From Coriobacteriaceae bacterium (GTDB lineage Bacteria; Actinomycetota; Coriobacteriia; Coriobacteriales; Coriobacteriaceae): DNA of 59,088 nt. Positions 33,701-41,954 of the stretch are shown here, piece by piece (the stretch's first letter is position 1; each line of letters starts with the position of its first letter). The position numbers and the translations under genes were made by a program. The notes beneath the pieces were generated by a model. It ran no database searches, was not told the origin of the DNA, and saw only the letters and a program-made list of their open reading frames with translations. The stretch spans positions 1 through 59,088 of the forward strand of contig JAUNDT010000011.1 of assembly GCA_030525945.1 (NCBI GenBank). The letters run 5' to 3'.

Positions 33701-36586
33701 GTCCGTCAGGTTGGGCACGGTCGTGTTCGCGTCCACGTCCTTGACGTCCTTGCCGGCGGCGAGGTTCACGCGCTCAATGGACACGCCGCCGTCGGTGAAC
33801 TCGGACATCGCGCCGATCGTGAACTTGTCCATGATCTGCGTCGCGAGCGCCTTGGGGTCGTCCTTGGAGACCTTGGTGGCGTACGCGCCGGACTCGTCGC
33901 TCTTGAGGTTCGCCCACTCCCAGCCGTACGTGAACCAGCTGGGGTCGCTCGCCTGCGTGCCGTTCTTGAGCGCTTCGATGCGGTTGGTCGCGTAGATCTC
34001 CCAACGGCCCTTGTAGTAGTCGCCCGTGAGGCCCGCCCACTGGCGGTTGGAGTAATCCACCAGCGAGCTGTTCTTCTCCTGGCCCCAGGTGCTCACCAGC
34101 GCACGCGCGTTGAGCTCGAACAGGTCGGCCGTCCAGTCGTCGGCGCCCTCGAGCATGGTGCGCGCGTCCTCGATCCAGGTGCCCAGCAGGAAGTGCTCGG
34201 AGGTGGCGAGCAGCTTGTCCTGCATGTCCACGATCTTGAGCATCTGATCGGAAAGCTTCTGGAAGAGCTCCAGGTTGCCGCTCTTGTACGCGGCGCCCGC
34301 CAGGGGCTGGTACTCCTGGAAGGTGTTCTGCAGCACCTGGCGCATCACGTCCACGAAGTCGTAGCGGAACGCCTCGCAGTCCTTGTACGTGTCGTAGCTC
34401 TCGATGAAGAGCTGGGCGGCGCGCTCGAACTCCTCCTTGTCGTAATCGATGTCGCTGTGACCCCACGTGGAGGCAGACCCGATCTTGCTGTCGGACGGGC
34501 GCGCGTTGATGATGGACTCAGAGGCGCCCTGGTAGTACTCGCCGTCCTTGTGCTTATAGGCGGTGTCGAGCAGGATGTCCCAGGCCTCTTCGATCTTGGG
34601 GTCGGTCCCGCCGTAGCGGCGCTCAACATAGTCGTGCGTCCAGGCACGGTAATCCACCGGGTCCTGCTCCCAGGTCATGTCGAAAAGCAGCTCGTACACG
34701 ATGGGACTGTTGTCGATGGCCTCGGGCGTGATGCCGATGCCGCGCATGTACTTGTTGGAGTTGTACGCCTCGGTGATGTCGTTGGCGAGCACCTCCGGCA
34801 CGCCGTCCATGCCCATGCGGCCGCCGAAGTTGTGCAGCATGTTCCACACCCACGGCACGCCGACCTCCTCCATGGGGCTGGCCTGGGAGCGCAGGTCGCT
34901 CTGGAGATCGAGGACGAGGGCCTGGTCCTTGTTGGCAAGGCCGGAGAGCTTCTCGTTGTTGATGCCCCACTGCCACTGCTGCATGACCCACACGGCGTCC
35001 TTGTCGTGCGAGAGCATCTTCTGCTGGACCGTGCGGTAGATGTCGACGATGTTGAAGCCCGGGGGCAGGGTGCCGCCCTCGTGGAACGGGTCGACGGCGT
35101 AGTAGTTCGACACGTCGCCGAAGAGGCGCTCCTGCGTCTCGTAAAAGGTCGTGCCCACGCGGTCGAAGAAGTCCTCCTTGCCCTGGGCCTTGTCCTCCTC
35201 CGTGAGGAAGGTCTTGATCATGAAGGGGCGGTCGTAGCCGGACCAGGAACCCGAGGAAGCCGCGACGGCGGTGGGGTTCTTCTCGGCGAAGTCCGCGGGC
35301 ACCTGGCCGCCGAAGCCCTGGATGACGGGCTTGATGCCGTAGGCCTGCATGCGGTCGTGGATCTGACGCGCGAGCTCGGTGCGCTGCTCAAACCAGCTGT
35401 CGGGCAGCGGGCCGCCGGCACTCGTCATGTTCTGCATGTAGAACCATGCGTAGTACGCGGGGCCGGTGATGTATTCCTTGACCTCTTCGTCGGTGTAGCC
35501 GTACTGCGTGAGGGTCTGGCGCAGGACCTCCTCCTGGCCGACGATGTCGAGCAGCAGGTTCACGCCGTTCATGGCGCACCAGTCCAGGAAGGGCTCGTAC
35601 TCGCCCCAGTCCCAGAAGGCCATGGTGTAGGAGTAGGTGCAGAAGTTCAGCGCGTAGCGGTACTCGTAGTCGGTGTACTTGAGCAGCTTCTTGCCGACCT
35701 CGGGGGCCTTGGCGGGCATCTCGAGGTTGGAGCCGAACAGCGGGTTGTAGTCGACCTTGCAGAAGTGGCGCAGGTAGTAGTTGAGGCCGGAGGCGAGGCT
35801 CACGCCGTTGTTGCCGCGAACCTTGATGCGGCCGTCGCCGTTGTCGGAGATCTCGAACACGTCCTTGCCGTCGCGGGCGTCGCGCAGCTCAAAGACGAAC
35901 CAGTCCTGGTACTCCTTGCCCAGCACGCGACCCACGAGGTTGTTCACCTCGGCGATGGTCTTTTCCGCAGCGTAGGCAGCGTCGCTCTCAACGCGCTCCC
36001 ATTCGGTGCCCCACGTGGTGTTGGCGAAGTCCTCGACCTCGATGGGCGTGGCGGGCGCGGGGTCGCTCGAGACCTTCTCGCCAAAGACGGAGACCTCGGC
36101 GACGTTCACCGCCTGGGCAGCGGAGTTGAAGTTGATGGCAACGCGCACGTAGCGGGCCTCGACGGGGTCGAACGTGTGCGAGGCGGCGCTGGCAGTGGCG
36201 ACGTCGTCGTTCGTTTTGAACGCGACCTTGTTGTAGGTCTCACCGTCGGCGGAAACGTACAGACCGTAGTGGTAGTACGAGCCCTCGCGCAAGGTGAGGT
36301 CGATCTTGGACACGCGGAACAGGCCGTGCAGATCGATGTCGATGAAGCGGCGGTAGTCTTGCATGGAGTTGACGCCGGGGGACTCCCAGTACGTCTTGGG
36401 ATCGCCGTCGACCGCGAGCGCGGGCGCGTGGTCGGGTGCCGAGGCGCCGGTTGCCGTCAGACCCGCGATTGCGGCGTCGGCTCCCCATGCGATCGTAGGC
36501 GCGAGCGCGACCGCGGAAAGCGCGGCGCCCACCCCCACAATTGCACGTTTGCACAGGCATCGGGCGGGACGGTGCGTTTGGGCCAT
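30770..36586 (-). CDS. Sortase-anchored GH89 alpha-N-acetylglucosaminidase
   Basis: A 1,938-residue surface enzyme from the ATG at 36586 (behind GGGAAAGGA). Order: signal peptide (1-36), an F5/8-type discoidin domain (about 40-165), the GH89 N-terminal, barrel and C-terminal parts (about 175-900). The family motif VPWVWNMLHNFGGRMGMDG lies near residue 584, with FHEGG near 500. Next come several further F5/8-type galactose-binding-like domains (about 960-1490), three-helix FIVAR-like repeats (about 1500-1850), a Gly/Asp/Asn-rich linker, LPSTG (near 1901), a membrane segment and RKRKE. GH89 enzymes remove terminal alpha-GlcNAc, as on gastric-type mucin O-glycans. It is expected on the cell wall, acting on host glycans. 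Confidence 0.93.
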   Translation of the reverse strand: MAQTHRPARCLCKRAIVGVGAALSAVALAPTIAWGADAAIAGLTATGASAPDHAPALAVDGDPKTYWESPGVNSMQDYRRFIDIDLHGLFRVSKIDLTLREGSYYHYGLYVSADGETYNKVAFKTNDDVATASAASHTFDPVEARYVRVAINFNSAAQAVNVAEVSVFGEKVSSDPAPATPIEVEDFANTTWGTEWERVESDAAYAAEKTIAEVNNLVGRVLGKEYQDWFVFELRDARDGKDVFEISDNGDGRIKVRGNNGVSLASGLNYYLRHFCKVDYNPLFGSNLEMPAKAPEVGKKLLKYTDYEYRYALNFCTYSYTMAFWDWGEYEPFLDWCAMNGVNLLLDIVGQEEVLRQTLTQYGYTDEEVKEYITGPAYYAWFYMQNMTSAGGPLPDSWFEQRTELARQIHDRMQAYGIKPVIQGFGGQVPADFAEKNPTAVAASSGSWSGYDRPFMIKTFLTEEDKAQGKEDFFDRVGTTFYETQERLFGDVSNYYAVDPFHEGGTLPPGFNIVDIYRTVQQKMLSHDKDAVWVMQQWQWGINNEKLSGLANKDQALVLDLQSDLRSQASPMEEVGVPWVWNMLHNFGGRMGMDGVPEVLANDITEAYNSNKYMRGIGITPEAIDNSPIVYELLFDMTWEQDPVDYRAWTHDYVERRYGGTDPKIEEAWDILLDTAYKHKDGEYYQGASESIINARPSDSKIGSASTWGHSDIDYDKEEFERAAQLFIESYDTYKDCEAFRYDFVDVMRQVLQNTFQEYQPLAGAAYKSGNLELFQKLSDQMLKIVDMQDKLLATSEHFLLGTWIEDARTMLEGADDWTADLFELNARALVSTWGQEKNSSLVDYSNRQWAGLTGDYYKGRWEIYATNRIEALKNGTQASDPSWFTYGWEWANLKSDESGAYATKVSKDDPKALATQIMDKFTIGAMSEFTDGGVSIERVNLAAGKDVKDVDANTTVPNLTDGNTDTGWKEPGKKNATLEVDLGGTFDISGIGLTLQQIAADFPLSYTMKVLDEQGQWVEVGKSTGDKVSSKNEVECKVRGSKVRFELASTDGNNLTGIYEVSVLGTALPAGEFTNLSLGATASASSTEGIRDVSWGIDGKEDTLWVNNGSGAAWYKVDLASAQRVDRVRLVFEQPGRQFKFRVVAGMADGSERELLDMTNPTAALERIYTMDLGAEVKWVKVEFTDATGSAWPAIAELELLQEKSEGVAVENIASSAKITSSAAKPGEGVDQLTDGSATGEGDCWVSKDGAKPAHIQLDFPTVKDVESMRLLFEQDTPDRSMQFTVKAIMEDGSMPVVYERGADKLGEQQGLEIDIPVNKAVKGLRIDIQDAKVPSNGSGAWPLVGEIEVFARPGNIALGSQVSAGEGSSLDAAALGKLVDGDTAGEVVLASEADKTITLALDRAVDVEALMLSSAMGSTPLKFTVEYLPEGVENAEYKTLVDCKDNAAAKSSLFVRAAKPALTRNVRVTFHSEGEVKLTEIALYAADVSAPLRDQLDQARAVLAGVKVGEHAGCYTQAAVDALDTVLDGAEAALEAGVNSQDVAEWQAKIADALRVFYRDGFVTVNRSDLYVALEDAKATSKALREQGENAAADALDAAYAEANKVADTYKVTQAELDAAAEKLSAAIDAALAQLDAATRLQVLIDSVDELLKQAEVGEFEGQYPQAAADALVKARDAAVQAKADAAGNVDKLAAAEKALADAKDAFLKSAVHIDAAAYEAALQRAEGYAEKNHDRDAWKAFEKALSQAQDVDLAQVSQANLDALTGKLEGAMDELDKQVLDRSELEAAIARAQAEKEGDYTAESWKPFKKALDAALKALDASSTTQAELDAAADALAKAQEELVAKDHGGDQGGDGDTDGDSGNQGGNQGDGSDGNGQQGGGQTGQNGQAGGSNNQDGLPSTGDPASLVGVFGVMAGASVLGGFSWRKRKERTAE

Positions 36587-36698
36587 AAGGGTCCTTTCCC
36601 TTGAAACAGGCGACGCGGGCGGACCCGCGTCCTTGCGTGTATAGGCGCGCATTCGAGCCATAACCTATACAAGATACCGCAATCTGTTTCCAAACGGA

Positions 36699-37280
36699 CT
36701 AGCGTCTGATAACTTCGTCAACCACGCCCAGTTCAAGCGCGCGGCGGGCATCGCACCAACAGTCCCGCTCGGTGAGCGCATGAACTTCCTCTGCGGTTAT
36801 GTTCATGTGCTCGGAAAGAAGGTCGTCGAGCCGCGATCGCAGTGCAGAGGCGTGAACCGCCACGATATCGATGTCGGACTGCTGAGACATGCCCGTGCCC
36901 GTCATAAGCTGGTGCAGCAGAATGTTCGTGTTGGGATACACCCGACGACGACGGCCGCATGCCAGAACGACCGCTGCCATACTAGCGACCAGACCGTAGC
37001 CCACCGTGTCGACGGGACAGGTAAGGTCGCGCATCACATCGATAAGCCCCAGGCCGGCGTACACGTCCCCACCCGGGCTACTCACTAGCAACGTGATCGG
37101 GGCATGCGGGTCCTTTTGCTCAAGCACGAGCATATCCGCAATGAGTTGGGAGCAAACAGCGCTCGTAATCTGATCGCTCAGCATGAGCACGCGGCTGTTG
37201 AACAATTCGCTCAGCACATCCAGATGGTCGCAACGGCCATTTTCGAGATTGGTGATGCTTGCGGGGTTGATGATGGGCAT
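36699..37280 (-). CDS. clpP: ClpP-family serine protease (divergent)
   Basis: A 193-residue protein with the ClpP fold signature: LLVSSPGGDVYAGLGLIDVM, the nucleophile Ser in GLVASMAAVV, His in LLHQLMTG and Asp in ERDCW. All three catalytic residues are present. The N-terminal axial-loop region is short and unlike the housekeeping protein, and no clpX or trigger-factor gene is adjacent. It is probably a paralogue that would need an AAA+ partner encoded elsewhere. Confidence 0.85.
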   Translation of the reverse strand: MPIINPASITNLENGRCDHLDVLSELFNSRVLMLSDQITSAVCSQLIADMLVLEQKDPHAPITLLVSSPGGDVYAGLGLIDVMRDLTCPVDTVGYGLVASMAAVVLACGRRRRVYPNTNILLHQLMTGTGMSQQSDIDIVAVHASALRSRLDDLLSEHMNITAEEVHALTERDCWCDARRALELGVVDEVIRR

Positions 37281-37353
37281 GACGTTCTCCAGTTCTAAGA
37301 ATCCAGGGCAACACTAAGATTGGCCGACGCTGATAAACGAGATGCGAGCACGG

Positions 37354-38679
37354 CTACGCATCGAGCATGAGGAAGCGGTGGGCGTTCGGATGGCTGCGCA
37401 CATCGAATTTGCGCGTAAGGTAGGGCTTGGCACCCGAAATCTTGACGATGCACTGCTCGCGCGGCAGGCGGCTCACGTCGGTGGGCGTGATGACCCGCTC
37501 ATCCACACTCACAACTGTGCCCTCATCGCCCGCGCGCGTGGAAGCAATCGGCGTGGTGCCGCACAGGTCGCTGGCAAATGCCGCCGTTACAAGCGAAGAT
37601 CCCGTACCCATGATCACCATAGAGTCGCAGTTCTCCATAATGATGTCGCGCACCTCGGCTCCGTACACGTGATCGAGCTGGCCCAGGCTTTGCACGCACA
37701 TGAGCACGCCCATGTCACGCGAGCGCATAACCGAAATGGCCCGCTCGAACGAATCCAGACAGCCCAGGTTACAAAACTCATCGGCGATGAGCTGAACTGG
37801 CATCTTGAGCTTTCCGCCCGGATTGGCATCCGCCTTCTTCATCGCCACGTTGATGAGCATCTTGAAGGCAAGGTTGCCCAGGAAGTTGTTCGCCGCATCG
37901 TTGTCGTTCATCACGAGGTAGATCACACGGCGACGCTCGTCGATTTCATCAAGGCATAGCTCGTCGCAATCAAGCACCCGCTCGATCTCGGGGGTGCACA
38001 CGCGCGCCAAATCAGACTGCAGGGTAATGATGATTGACTTGACCGTCTTTTCCGCCCCCGATTTGAAGGCATGGTATTGCCGCACGCCAAACGAGTCGCG
38101 CTTGGGCTCGAACACCAGCTTTCTGCCCTCAAAGAACGGGTCTGCCATCTCGCCCTTCGTAAGCTGGTCGACCATGTGGTCGAGCGGCGTGAGATCGGCG
38201 GGAGAGGAGTCCGGCGTCGCACGGACCATATCCAACAGGCGGCGGATATTGCGCATGGTCAGGTACCGGGGACCGGCGAGGCCTTGCGCACGACCGTCCG
38301 GAGACAACCATCCGTTAATTGTCTCAAGATCGTAGAGGAGACCCAGGAACGACCCCATGCCTACCTCGCCCATCTTGGGCCAAAAGACATCGGATGTTTG
38401 GTCGCGAGAGGGGCTGATCGCCTCGAGGACCATTTTTGTCACCACGGGTATGTCGTCTTCCGTATGGATATATGCAAACGGATTAAAACACGCAGATCGA
38501 CCAAGGTCGATGGTATCAAGTCGCGTGACCTCGTAGCCGTCCTGCTCAAATCCCGCCGCAGTGGCACGGTAGAGCTCGCCCTTGGTGTCTGTAACCACAT
38601 AGCTACCAGGTAAGTGATTTACGAGCGTGGGCAGCACGCCAGAGTACGTCTTGCCCGCGCCCGAGCTTGCCAAGAACAT
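37354..38679 (-). CDS. VirD4/TraG-type coupling ATPase, C-terminal portion of an interrupted gene
   Basis: A 441-residue reading frame with Walker A ASSGAGKTYSG at its start, VVTDTKGELYR, and a Walker B-like LIADEFCNLG, as in type IV coupling proteins that feed DNA to conjugation channels. The frame is continuous with 38740-38868 except for one TAA (see that entry). Without the upstream part it begins only a few residues before Walker A. The usual N-terminal membrane helices are not visible even in the joined frame, and no relaxase or channel genes are near, so this looks like an element remnant. Confidence 0.8.
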   Translation of the reverse strand: MFLASSGAGKTYSGVLPTLVNHLPGSYVVTDTKGELYRATAAGFEQDGYEVTRLDTIDLGRSACFNPFAYIHTEDDIPVVTKMVLEAISPSRDQTSDVFWPKMGEVGMGSFLGLLYDLETINGWLSPDGRAQGLAGPRYLTMRNIRRLLDMVRATPDSSPADLTPLDHMVDQLTKGEMADPFFEGRKLVFEPKRDSFGVRQYHAFKSGAEKTVKSIIITLQSDLARVCTPEIERVLDCDELCLDEIDERRRVIYLVMNDNDAANNFLGNLAFKMLINVAMKKADANPGGKLKMPVQLIADEFCNLGCLDSFERAISVMRSRDMGVLMCVQSLGQLDHVYGAEVRDIIMENCDSMVIMGTGSSLVTAAFASDLCGTTPIASTRAGDEGTVVSVDERVITPTDVSRLPREQCIVKISGAKPYLTRKFDVRSHPNAHRFLMLDA

Positions 38680-38739
38680 GACGTTGCGATTGCGGCGCGA
38701 GGCGAAAGTCGGCGCGGCCGCAAAGCTGATTCCCGCCCC

Positions 38740-38868
38740 TTAGGCCAAAATGATATCGCCGTGCAGATCCCCTGAGCCGAAATCGGCTATCTCCTCGTCC
38801 GTCGCCCAACGACGCACGTCATACGGAGTCATCTCTCCGCGAAACGCCGCCATTTCAATTGAACTCAT
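38740..38868 (-). pseudogene. 5' fragment of the coupling ATPase gene, cut off by TAA
   Basis: An ATG at 38868 behind a very strong AAAAGGAGGGG site opens 42 codons (including DVRRWATDEEIADFGSGDLH), then TAA at 38742-38740. The same frame continues GAGISFAAAPTFASRRNRNV into the 37354-38679 ATPase. One nonsense change therefore splits one gene. Confidence 0.75.
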
Positions 38869-38925
38869 AAGCCCCTCCTTTTGAAATCAACCGTGCTTTT
38901 GAAAGCCGCATCATCGGCATCCGGG

Positions 38926-39801
38926 CTATCCAAGGCCGCTCGAACGCAGCGCGTCCATGCATCGATTGAGGCCGTCATTACTCTCCGCCAGCAACAGCTC
39001 GTTGCTGGCGCTGCCGCTGAGCACCGCCCGATGGGCACTCGCCTCAAGCGCATCGAGCAGTGAATAGGAGACTTCGCTCGCTCGCTGTCGGCACGGATCG
39101 ATGGCGAACGAGATCGCCGCTTTGGCCTCCTCCACGGCGATAAGGCGGTCCGCCGGGCTCGCCGTGCGGTAGCGCTCGTACAACGCCAAACATGCATCTT
39201 CATCGGGGGTGAAACCGCTCAGGCCGTCCGCACGCTTATTGTGAGCCGGCATGGCGCCATCGCTCCTCCGACGCAAGGGACTCCAAATGCATGTCAGCCC
39301 CTCAATCGATGCCCGGCCCAGCGCGCGCTCAGCCGTCGCCCTATCGACCTCCCCGCTCTGACCGAGCAGCGCGACGCTGCGCTTCGGCACGGTTTTAATG
39401 CCAGTGGAAATCTGCTCATACAGTAAATCGAGTGGCGAGACGCGGCTTCCCACTGATTCCATCTCGACCAAGGCGAGCAGGCCCTTAAACGTGCGATCGC
39501 TTTCGGGCATGTACTCATTAAGGACAAGGATGCTTGACGCAAGAAAGCTGTCCGCCACCATCCTGTTGCCCGACCAGTAGCGTTCGCACGCAGGGTTGCC
39601 GTCCACATACACGGATCGAAAGGCGCTGGCGACCGCCAGGGCGTCTTCCCCCTTGGTAACGAGCGGCAGGCTGCACTTCGATGCGCGCTGCTTGCAGCCA
39701 ACTCCCTCCGCCGGCTCGGAGATACCAAGCATCTCCTCGCACCGTGCGATAAAGCTTCCGTACAAGGAGGCTCCCGTCTGCGCTGCTGCGATATTGCCCA
39801 T
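38926..39801 (-). CDS. Hypothetical protein
   Basis: A 291-residue protein behind AAAGGGGAAA, upstream of and co-oriented with the coupling ATPase. It is mainly helical and rich in Ala/Arg/Ser, without membrane segments or recognised motifs. It may belong to the same mobile-element remnant. Confidence 0.6.
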   Translation of the reverse strand: MGNIAAAQTGASLYGSFIARCEEMLGISEPAEGVGCKQRASKCSLPLVTKGEDALAVASAFRSVYVDGNPACERYWSGNRMVADSFLASSILVLNEYMPESDRTFKGLLALVEMESVGSRVSPLDLLYEQISTGIKTVPKRSVALLGQSGEVDRATAERALGRASIEGLTCIWSPLRRRSDGAMPAHNKRADGLSGFTPDEDACLALYERYRTASPADRLIAVEEAKAAISFAIDPCRQRASEVSYSLLDALEASAHRAVLSGSASNELLLAESNDGLNRCMDALRSSGLG

Positions 39802-39928
39802 ATCTATTTCCCCTTTCTTAAGGTGACGGTTGGCGAGCGGCGAGCTGCGGTTCGCTGATGCTCAGAGACCAACCGAGCTCGCCGCTAATCCGCCGCGCCA
39901 ACCCAGGCGCGGCGTTTCGGGTGTGCCG

Positions 39929-41128
39929 CTACTTTTCCTTCGTGAGCGTGTAGGTGTCCTCGAACATGCTGGAGCTGCGATAGCCCTTCTTGATGTTCGC
40001 CTGCGTGGTGAGCTTGGCCACAGCCGCGTTCTCGTCCTCACGCGTGCCAAAGCCGAACGAGATACGAACCTTGCCGTGAGCGGTCTCGGGGGCGGTAAAG
40101 CCCGTTCCGATGGTCATGGTCAGCATGCCCTCGTAGTTCTTGCCAATCACTTCGCTCTCATTGAGAGTCGCCACAAAGGCGATTTCACCGGTGTCGGAAT
40201 CCCCTTCGCACCCGTTGGCATCGTCGTCAAGATAGGCGTGGTTATGTGCGAGCCCCTGGAACGTTCCCTCGACCTTGCCGGACTCGCTATCGACCGATGC
40301 GATCTTGAGGACGAGCTCTGCGTTCTGCGCACCAAAGCAATTGCCGTCGTCCGCCGCAGTGCTCTGAAATGCTCCCCTCCAGGTACCCACGAGCTTGTCA
40401 TAGGAGAGCTTTGCGGCATCGCCATTCGCCTTGGCGCTCTTGATGCCCCACTGTCCGTTACCGAATTCGAAGTCGACATCGATCGTCGCGCCGGCCGTCG
40501 AAAACGCGTTCTCGCGCTTGAAGACGAGCTGGGCGGACGCAGTCTGCTTTTCCTCATCAAACGTGAGGTCCTCGACACTCGCCTTGCAGTCCTTATAGAG
40601 CATCTGCAGCTCGTTGGTGCGCTTGGCGGAATCGACCATGCGCAACGCGTCGCCGGCGTGCTCCATGAGCTTCTTCTTGTCGGGCCCGGCAAGTGCATGC
40701 CAGGTTTCCGACTCGGTACGAGGGCTACTCACCAGCTGCCATGTTCCCTCGTACTTGACGAAATCGCAGCTGATCGAACGCTCCACTTCGGCACTGCCGT
40801 TACTCGCCTTGACCTGTGCGGCCACCGCGTAGTACGCGTCGCCGAACTGACTCGCCAGCATGCCTTCCACGGCATGGCGCTCCTTGGAGATAATCTTTAC
40901 AGACGTGATCTCCCACGTGCCCTCCGCGTCATAGACGCCTGCGCTCGGCAGCGTGTCCGCAACCTCGGACTCGATTACCTGATCCATGATCGCCCTGCTC
41001 GGACCATTCGCCCCCGCAAAGAGCCCGAACGCAGCCACGAACGCGATTACCACCGCAGCAATGAAGCCCACCAGTGCCACCTTGGCCCTGCGGGACATGT
41101 CCTTGAAGTTAAACCGCTTGATATCCAT
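39929..41128 (-). CDS. Membrane-anchored extracytoplasmic protein, unknown
   Basis: A 399-residue protein behind AAAGGAAA. A basic N-terminus and one membrane segment (residues about 18-40) are followed by a large outside part with two beta-rich halves (WEITSVKIISKERHAVEGML and LVGTWRGAFQS). The second begins like lipocalin-type or DUF-type domains. No enzyme motif seen. Confidence 0.65.
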   Translation of the reverse strand: MDIKRFNFKDMSRRAKVALVGFIAAVVIAFVAAFGLFAGANGPSRAIMDQVIESEVADTLPSAGVYDAEGTWEITSVKIISKERHAVEGMLASQFGDAYYAVAAQVKASNGSAEVERSISCDFVKYEGTWQLVSSPRTESETWHALAGPDKKKLMEHAGDALRMVDSAKRTNELQMLYKDCKASVEDLTFDEEKQTASAQLVFKRENAFSTAGATIDVDFEFGNGQWGIKSAKANGDAAKLSYDKLVGTWRGAFQSTAADDGNCFGAQNAELVLKIASVDSESGKVEGTFQGLAHNHAYLDDDANGCEGDSDTGEIAFVATLNESEVIGKNYEGMLTMTIGTGFTAPETAHGKVRISFGFGTREDENAAVAKLTTQANIKKGYRSSSMFEDTYTLTKEK

Positions 41129-41172
41129 GAGTGTTTCCTTTCGTTGCCAGCGCGCGAACGCGCTTTTGCCAA

Positions 41173-41835
41173 CTATTGCTTTTCAATACCGTGAAGGAAG
41201 ACGCCGACGATGAACTGCGCCATAAGCGGCACCTGGCCGCGGAGTTCGTGCGGGCACACGCGCTCGAACTCCTCAAACGAATCCAGAAGCCCACCGATCT
41301 CCCCTGCTCCATCTGCGCGCATGCGCTCCATACGATCCGAGAAAGAACCGATGCCACAAGACAGATCCCCAGTCACCAACTCCTGCAACGCTGCCATATG
41401 CATATCGTCGTGATCTTCAACGAGGGTGAGATAAAGGAGCTCCGATGAGAGATACTCCTCGAGTCCCAACGCGAATTGAAGCGCCGTCTCGTTTTGGGGC
41501 CAGGCGGCCACCGAAGACTTCACAAGGGCATGCGCCGCCGCCATGGCCTCATCGCGATCAAACACAACGGGAAGCCACTCGATAAACCCGCCATCGACAT
41601 AGGGGTAGCGCGTGACACGACAGCGCAGGTCCTCCGGCAGCGCCGCCACGAACATGCCGTACGCCGCTAGACCAGAAGCGCTGCTTTCCCCATCACACAT
41701 GGGAGACGGATGCGAGGGCTCAATGACGCCCATCACGACTTCAGTCGCTCCGTCTTCACCTTCGAAGGCCTCCGCCATCACGCCGAGCTTTTCCTCGCAG
41801 CTGCCGAATCCCAGTGGTTTTTCCTTACGACTCAT
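41173..41835 (-). CDS. Hypothetical protein
   Basis: A 220-residue protein from the ATG at 41835 behind GGGAG; the frame extends further upstream, but this start has the ribosome site. It is acidic and helical in the C-terminal half. The central SPMCDGESSASGLAAYGMFV is not a known motif. Function unknown. Confidence 0.6.
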   Translation of the reverse strand: MSRKEKPLGFGSCEEKLGVMAEAFEGEDGATEVVMGVIEPSHPSPMCDGESSASGLAAYGMFVAALPEDLRCRVTRYPYVDGGFIEWLPVVFDRDEAMAAAHALVKSSVAAWPQNETALQFALGLEEYLSSELLYLTLVEDHDDMHMAALQELVTGDLSCGIGSFSDRMERMRADGAGEIGGLLDSFEEFERVCPHELRGQVPLMAQFIVGVFLHGIEKQ

Positions 41836-41875
41836 TCGAATCTCCCTTCGTCTTGTCGCTGTGCCGTAGACTCTA

Positions 41876-41898
41876 TATCTGATAATCCGTAGAGTCAA
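41876..41898 (-). promoter_or_regulatory. Possible promoter in the divergent gap
   Basis: On the minus strand TTGACT (41898-41893) precedes TATAGA-like sequence by 15 bases. CGTAGACTC and CGTAGAGTC repeats, and GTCGTAGACGAC near 41935, are shared motifs in the gap between divergent genes at 41835 and 41955. Confidence 0.3.
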
Positions 41899-41954
41899 CA
41901 TCAGAATTTAGGTAGGTATAAATTTGGTAGAATGTCGTAGACGACGGGAGGCCC

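Noticed and set aside
31034..36604. 1,856-codon plus-strand open frame opposite the GH89 gene
   Set aside because: Mirror frame of a clear signal-peptide-to-LPSTG protein; composition is Arg/Leu/Val-biased and has no domain.
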